Origin: Cloacimonetes bacterium UBA5835
Lineage (GTDB): Bacteria > Cloacimonadota > Cloacimonadia > Cloacimonadales > Cloacimonadaceae
NCBI GenBank assembly: GCA_002432865.1
Contig: DJGX01000040.1
Location: forward strand, 1 to 11,438
Length of the DNA: 11,438 bases
Direction of reading: 5' to 3'
Each line of letters starts with the position of its first letter. Position 1 is the stretch's first letter. Positions 8,597 through 11,438 of the stretch are shown one piece after another. Below the pieces are notes generated by a model. That model did no database searches and was not told the origin of the DNA. It worked only from the letters and a program-made list of their open reading frames with translations. Position numbers and translations under genes: made by a program.

Positions 8597-9774
8597 TGCT
8601 TTTCCTCAATATAAATTGTATGGAGTTTTTGAACAACCTCCGAAAGATGGTTGTTAGGCAATAAAAGTTCTATGCTCTGTTCGTTGTTATAACTGCGTAA
8701 AATATTATAATTTTTGCTGTTTTCTATAACCGAAGCTAAAAAAGCGGGGTCGTGTCCTAAACCTAAACCAACAAGATTTACAAAAGCCAAATTGCTTTCT
8801 TTGTTTTTGGGTTCTATACCTCTATCTTGTAGAAAATAATCAACTTCCGTTTCATATTTTGTCTCTACGAAAAGTTCCAGAAAGCCAGCATTAATAAAAC
8901 TCTTATATATTTCATAATTACATAGAGTTAGCATATCTGAAACTTGCTCGCTTACAGGTATAATATAACGGATTAATTTGTCCTTATACGAAATAGCAGT
9001 TACCTTGCGTTCTTCCATTTTATCTTCCTCATTATTCGGGATTTTTATACGGGTGATCAACGAACCAGGAGCAAAAGTAAAAGAGGATTTAACTTCCACC
9101 TCTACACCATATTTAATAGCAAATTCAACAGCCCGGGGATGTAACACCTTAGAACCATTATAACATAGGGTTAACATTAGTTCTGGACTGATATATTTCA
9201 GCAATTGTGGATTAGCCACAAGCTTAGGATCAGCAGTATAAACTCCATCTACATCTGTATAGATTTCGCATTTATCAGCTCCCAAATAACAAGCTAATGC
9301 TACTGCAGAAGTGTCAGAACCTCCACGTCCTAAAGTTGTTATTTCTTTGCTAATGCTAACACCTTGAAAACCAGCCACGATAACAACTTTTCCCTTATTC
9401 AGTTCTTCCTGTATACGAAAAGCACTAACTTTCAATATCTGAGCATTACCATGCTTTTCATCAGTAATAATTCCACTCTGAGAACCAGTAAAAGAGATAG
9501 AAGGAATTCCTTCTTCCATCAAAGCTAACGATAATAAACTCATACTGATACGTTCCCCAGCTGTCAAAAGCATATCCAGTTCACGACGCGATGGATGCTG
9601 GGAAATCCCATAAGCTAAATTAAATAAATAGTCTGTTGTTTTAGCCATTGCAGAGACAACTAAAACAAGAGCATCACCTTTATGGTATTCGCATGCCAAT
9701 TTATGAGCTATGTTGCGGATTAAATCAATGTTACCAATTGATGTTCCGCCGAATTTTTTAACTATTATTGCCAT
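8593..9774 (-). CDS. lysC: Aspartate kinase (monofunctional)
   Basis: Phosphorylates aspartate to 4-aspartyl phosphate, the first step toward lysine, threonine, methionine and diaminopimelate for the cell wall. I choose the ATG at 9774 (393 residues) because the protein then begins MAIIVKKFGGTS, the usual kinase N-terminus; the open frame runs further back to a TTG at 9810 and an ATG at 9801. Family blocks in order: KFGGTS 7-12, VVSAMAKTTD 39-48, AGER 72-75, TTLGRGGSDTSAVALA 146-161 and EIYTDVDGVYTADP 170-183. Residues from about 262 to the end are two ACT-type regulatory modules, but the second is divergent and lacks the usual ISTSEI-type block, so feedback control may differ from known enzymes. 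No homoserine dehydrogenase domain is fused. It is the first gene of the operon and shares the ATGA overlap with metG. Confidence 0.93.
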   Translation of the reverse strand: MAIIVKKFGGTSIGNIDLIRNIAHKLACEYHKGDALVLVVSAMAKTTDYLFNLAYGISQHPSRRELDMLLTAGERISMSLLSLALMEEGIPSISFTGSQSGIITDEKHGNAQILKVSAFRIQEELNKGKVVIVAGFQGVSISKEITTLGRGGSDTSAVALACYLGADKCEIYTDVDGVYTADPKLVANPQLLKYISPELMLTLCYNGSKVLHPRAVEFAIKYGVEVEVKSSFTFAPGSLITRIKIPNNEEDKMEERKVTAISYKDKLIRYIIPVSEQVSDMLTLCNYEIYKSFINAGFLELFVETKYETEVDYFLQDRGIEPKNKESNLAFVNLVGLGLGHDPAFLASVIENSKNYNILRSYNNEQSIELLLPNNHLSEVVQKLHTIYIEEKQ

Positions 9775-9781
9775 ATCTTTC

Positions 9782-9810
9782 TTTATTTCAAGATTTCGCA
9801 TCTCTGTCAA
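9782..9810 (-). promoter_or_regulatory. Candidate promoter for the six-gene operon
   Basis: Reading the minus strand, a perfect TTGACA at 9810-9805 is followed after 17 bases by AATAAA at 9787-9782, which matches TATAAT at four of six positions. If used, transcription would begin at about the ATG at 9774, leaving almost no leader. It would also mean that the extended frame upstream of 9774 is not translated. A second weak pair, TTGATT at 9891-9886 with TATACC at 9867-9862 (18-base spacer), could serve instead and would leave a leader of roughly 80 bases. The choice is not settled by sequence alone. Confidence 0.3.
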
Positions 9811-10112
9811 GAAAAAAATTTTTTGAGTGGATAACGCAGTAAATAAAGGTTTCGAAGGTTAGGTATATTTATTAAGGTTGAAATCAATCAAGCCCCCATA
9901 TAAAGAGTTACCTAAATCTGCAAGCAGCGATCACTTGGACAAATGGGGATAACGCCTTATGTGGTGGTTAGTTATATAGGACTATCTTTGGATATTTGCA
10001 AATGAGTTTTGGATGTTTCTGGATGTGTTTAGGTCACTGAAAGCTGCAAATTGAGCCGAAATCGGACTATTTATTGACTTTGGGGTTTCGCTCCAAAATG
10101 ATCGATTTTCTC
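9811..10112. other. Intergenic stretch upstream of the operon
   Basis: I see no gene here. Frames on both strands are interrupted, and the one fairly long open stretch on the minus strand (roughly 9980-10140) has no start codon and no recognisable motif. Visible structure is limited to an A7T6 tract at 9812-9824, the ten-base palindrome ATTTGCAAAT at 9994-10003, and short direct repeats around 9986-10026. Candidate promoter sequence for the minus-strand operon lies at its left end. Base composition starts to look less AT-rich from about 9950 rightwards. Confidence 0.5.
9986..10026. repeat. Short direct repeats TTYTGGATGT
   Basis: Two adjacent ten-base units, ttttggatgt (10007-10016) and ttctggatgt (10017-10026), differ at one base. 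A looser third copy, ctttggatat, lies at 9986-9995, just before the palindrome ATTTGCAAAT. The spacing of ten bases is close to one helical turn, which would suit a protein-binding site, but two copies this short could also be chance. Confidence 0.35.
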
Positions 10113-10322
10113 CTAGATCGTCTCCTGTTTTATGATCACGAGATCCTCATGCATGATATTGGGTTCCATGCTGTGTCCATTTACTCTAAATGCCATATAC
10201 TTATCGGGCGAGCCAACAAGGAGGGAGCGAGGAATTTCCAGATTATCGCCTAAATGCCGGAGATCGTAGATGTGGTCTCTGCGTCTATCGAAATCACAGT
10301 CTTGGATAGATGTCAAAAGCAA
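10113..10322 (-). pseudogene. Remnant of an S24 (LexA/phage-repressor type) peptidase
   Basis: The frame encodes the middle of an S24 self-cleaving repressor domain: EIPRSLL, then DKYMAFRVNGHSMEPN with the catalytic Ser at residue 51 of this frame, then HEDLVIIKQ. In full proteins an N-terminal helix-turn-helix, a cleavage site and, 35-40 residues after the Ser, a catalytic Lys are expected. Here the frame ends nine or ten residues after the HEDLVII strand at a TAG (10113-10115), so the Lys half is missing. Upstream only non-ATG starts exist (TTG at 10322) before an in-frame TAG at 10350-10352. The helix-turn-helix is not visible in neighbouring frames. I therefore call it a decayed fragment from a phage, mobile element or SOS-like regulator. 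It could be a short functional peptide, but nothing supports that. It points the same way as the operon but is about 340 bases upstream of it. Confidence 0.7.
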
Positions 10323-10445
10323 CAGAAAGGACTTCTTAACATAATGCTGCTATGGAAGTTAGCAACCGGCTAAAACATTAAAAGAGGTGAACACGAACGC
10401 AGAATCGAGACTAAACGGCAGATGTGAAACCTATCTCTCGAAAAA

Positions 10446-10469
10446 TGTCCAAGTGCTTGTCCAAGTGGT
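10446..10469. repeat. 12-base tandem duplication
   Basis: Two head-to-tail copies, tgtccaagtgct (10446-10457) and tgtccaagtggt (10458-10469), are identical at 11 of 12 bases. The unit length keeps any reading frame intact. Probably a small slippage duplication in non-coding DNA. Confidence 0.6.
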
Positions 10470-10823
10470 TTGCTCGATTTGGAAGGTTATGTGAAGGAAA
10501 CAGGAGTAGAACTTGTATGGCTGCCGGTTGTACAGTCGTCTCAGAATCAAAGGTAAACGCAAAGAACGGTATCTTCTGTAAACTATCGACAAATTGAAGT
10601 AAGCGTCTATTACATAGTAAAACATGAATTATAGGGCGGAATAAATAAAACACTTGACATGTTAAGAGAAGTAGCAATGTTTTCTAATCTTGTGAATATT
10701 ATAGGCCATAATCCCACAATAACAGGCCAGGACTGCAAAGCCCTGACATGATATAGACATTGAATTGGCGTGAATCGGGGTTCCGAATCCACATGGTTTT
10801 TTGGGTTATGCCATATGCAAAAA

Positions 10824-10868
10824 GCAACTTGACAGGGAATGCTCGTTCGTTCTTCCTGTCAATGTTGC
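10824..10868. repeat. Strong inverted repeat / hairpin
   Basis: The left arm GCAACTTGACAGG (10824-10836) pairs with the right arm CCTGTCAATGTTGC (10855-10868), leaving one unpaired base in the right arm and an 18-base loop. Weaker similarity continues outward on both sides (TGCAAAAA against the reverse complement TGCGTAAGG). There is no T-run after either arm, so it is not a standard intrinsic terminator. It lies about 120 bases before the secreted-protease gene. It may be a regulatory RNA structure, an operator, or the end of a decayed mobile element. Confidence 0.7.
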
Positions 10869-10928
10869 CCTTACGCAAATGCAAGAAGACAAATAGGAGA
10901 TAACATATACTACAAAGCATTTACCAAC

Positions 10929-10948
10929 CGCAAGAGTCATAACTTGCG
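10929..10948. repeat. Six-pair hairpin in the protease leader
   Basis: CGCAAG (10929-10934) and CTTGCG (10943-10948) form a perfect six-pair stem with an eight-base loop, 42 bases before the ATG at 10991. It does not cover the ribosome-binding site. A role in regulating the protease gene is possible but not shown. Confidence 0.4.
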
Positions 10949-10976
10949 ACCGATTAAAGTGACTTTAGATGAAGCT

Positions 10977-10984
10977 AAAAGGAG
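10977..10984 (+). promoter_or_regulatory. Ribosome-binding site of the secreted protease gene
   Basis: AAAAGGAG ends six bases before the ATG at 10991, a near-ideal Shine-Dalgarno sequence and spacing. It fixes the start of the following gene, whose first codons encode a signal peptide. A possible -10 box TATACT lies at 10906-10911, but no matching -35 sequence is seen. Confidence 0.75.
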
Positions 10985-10990
10985 TACAAA

Positions 10991-11438
10991 ATGAAAAGGC
11001 TATTATTACTCATCGTTACCGTCACACTTGCCACTTTTCTGATAGCCGCTCCAGTTCCCGAAACAACCATTCTGCAGGTAGCGGATAATTGGCTAGAGAT
11101 GTATACTGGTACCGCTTGCACCATTGACAACTATCAAGTTATCAAAAATGGGTCTAGTGAAGCCATCCTCTACAGGATAGATTTCGAGCCTGATGGATAT
11201 GTTCTTATTGCCGCCGATAACAGCAGTCTTCCTATCCTGGCTTATTCCTACACAGGATCAATCCTCGACACCGCAAATCCTGCCAGGGAAGACCTAATCA
11301 GTCAATACTCAAACCAGATATCTGAAATCAAGGCTAATAATCTCGCCAACACTTATACGCTTCCTATCTGGTCAGCGATATCTAGTAAGGCTGCAACTTC
11401 CGTAGTCACTCATTTGATCGATCTGGGTGCTGATTGGG
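10991..11438 (+). CDS. Secreted C10 (streptopain-like) peptidase, N-terminal propeptide part (runs off right edge)
   Basis: The first 149 codons are visible. Residues 1-20 are a signal peptide (MKRLLLLIVTVTLATFLIAA), so the product is exported. Residues from about 25 to 120 match the Spi/streptopain prodomain: a helix with ADNWLEMYTG, a beta strand YRIDFEPDGYVLIAADNS (61-78), then LPILAYSYTGS (80-90), followed by a helical segment. In C10 cysteine peptidases this prodomain inhibits the enzyme until it is processed. The last visible residues, DLGADW, fall about where mature domains begin with a WxQ-PYN type sequence; the catalytic Cys and His would lie beyond the window, so proteolytic activity cannot be confirmed. 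Base composition is clearly richer in G+C than the operon (30 of 60 in 11041-11100 against 19 of 60 in 7021-7080). Its orientation is opposite to the operon, so it is regulated separately. Confidence 0.75.
   Translation, partial: MKRLLLLIVTVTLATFLIAAPVPETTILQVADNWLEMYTGTACTIDNYQVIKNGSSEAILYRIDFEPDGYVLIAADNSSLPILAYSYTGSILDTANPAREDLISQYSNQISEIKANNLANTYTLPIWSAISSKAATSVVTHLIDLGADW

Larger units (their letters stand above)
10323..10990. other. Gene-poor region between S24 remnant and secreted protease gene
   Basis: No frame here has a recognisable motif, ribosome-binding site or family pattern. The longest minus-strand frames (60 to 88 codons, overlapping one another between 10411 and 10920) are rich in Leu, Phe, Cys and Ile and read like chance translations. 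A plus-strand frame of about 49 codons from 10445 has no ribosome-binding site either. Notable content is a 12-base tandem duplication at 10446-10469, the hairpin at 10824-10868, a smaller hairpin at 10929-10948 and the leader of the protease gene. It could be the wreck of an older gene or element too decayed to identify, or a long regulatory leader. Confidence 0.5.

Noticed and set aside
9775..9810. Aspartate kinase starting at the TTG (9810) or ATG (9801)
   Set aside because: The extension adds 9 to 12 residues before the conserved N-terminus that family members do not need, and the TTG coincides with a perfect -35-like TTGACA.
9980..10140. Possible frameshifted continuation of the S24 fragment on the minus strand
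   Set aside because: A neighbouring frame stays open for about 50 codons, but it shows none of the expected catalytic Lys region and has no start codon.
10445..10600. Plus-strand frame of about 49 codons starting MSKCLSKWF
   Set aside because: No ribosome-binding site, no recognised motif, and it contains the tandem duplication; probably chance.
10776..10790. CGGGGTTCCGAATCC resembles a tRNA T-arm
   Set aside because: The spacing of the TTC loop is wrong and no acceptor, anticodon or D stem can be built around it.
10411..10920. Four overlapping minus-strand frames of 60 to 88 codons
   Set aside because: They overlap one another in different frames, lack ribosome-binding sites and family motifs, and have residue usage typical of chance translation.
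1..11438. CRISPR arrays, rRNA or tRNA genes, complete insertion sequences
   Set aside because: No regularly spaced repeats, no RNA gene signatures and no transposase or integrase motif were seen on either strand.

Overview
The window is mostly one dense, AT-rich bacterial transcription unit on the minus strand. It is followed on the right by about 1.2 kb of poorly coding, less AT-rich DNA and then by the start of a plus-strand gene for a secreted protein. No phylogenetic marker can be tested here. The mix of an Hsp33 chaperone, a SpoIID-type protein with a signal peptide, an FG-GAP/ASPIC propeller protein, a MetG of the 'KISTSK' type and a streptopain-like (C10) prodomain is what one would expect from an anaerobic, Gram-negative-type lineage such as the Cloacimonadota or a Bacteroidetes-related group. 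That placement is inference.

Layout. Positions 1-158 (minus) hold the 5' part of an unrecognised gene running off the left edge. Positions 159-304 hold no gene. Positions 305-9774 (minus) hold six genes, read from high to low coordinates: aspartate kinase, methionyl-tRNA synthetase, SpoIID/LytB-domain protein, Hsp33, FG-GAP/ASPIC propeller protein and guanine deaminase. Every junction is an overlap or a gap of 10 bases or less, so this is very probably one operon. Its functions have no obvious shared pathway: amino-acid biosynthesis, tRNA charging, cell-wall remodelling, redox chaperone, exported propeller protein and purine salvage. Most genes carry a recognisable Shine-Dalgarno sequence inside the preceding gene.

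Positions 9775-10990 separate this operon from the next gene. They contain candidate promoter sequence for the operon, a remnant of an S24 (LexA/phage-repressor type) peptidase domain that has lost its DNA-binding half and catalytic lysine, short direct repeats and a strong hairpin of 12 pairs with one bulged base. From 10991 to the right edge (plus) runs the first 149 codons of a secreted protein whose N-terminal region matches the propeptide of C10 (streptopain-like) cysteine peptidases.

I do not see a convincing undescribed system. The parts most worth a second look are the decayed region between 9950 and 10990, the unusual gene mixture of the operon, the divergent C-terminal ACT region of the aspartate kinase, and the helical N-terminal half of the propeller protein.
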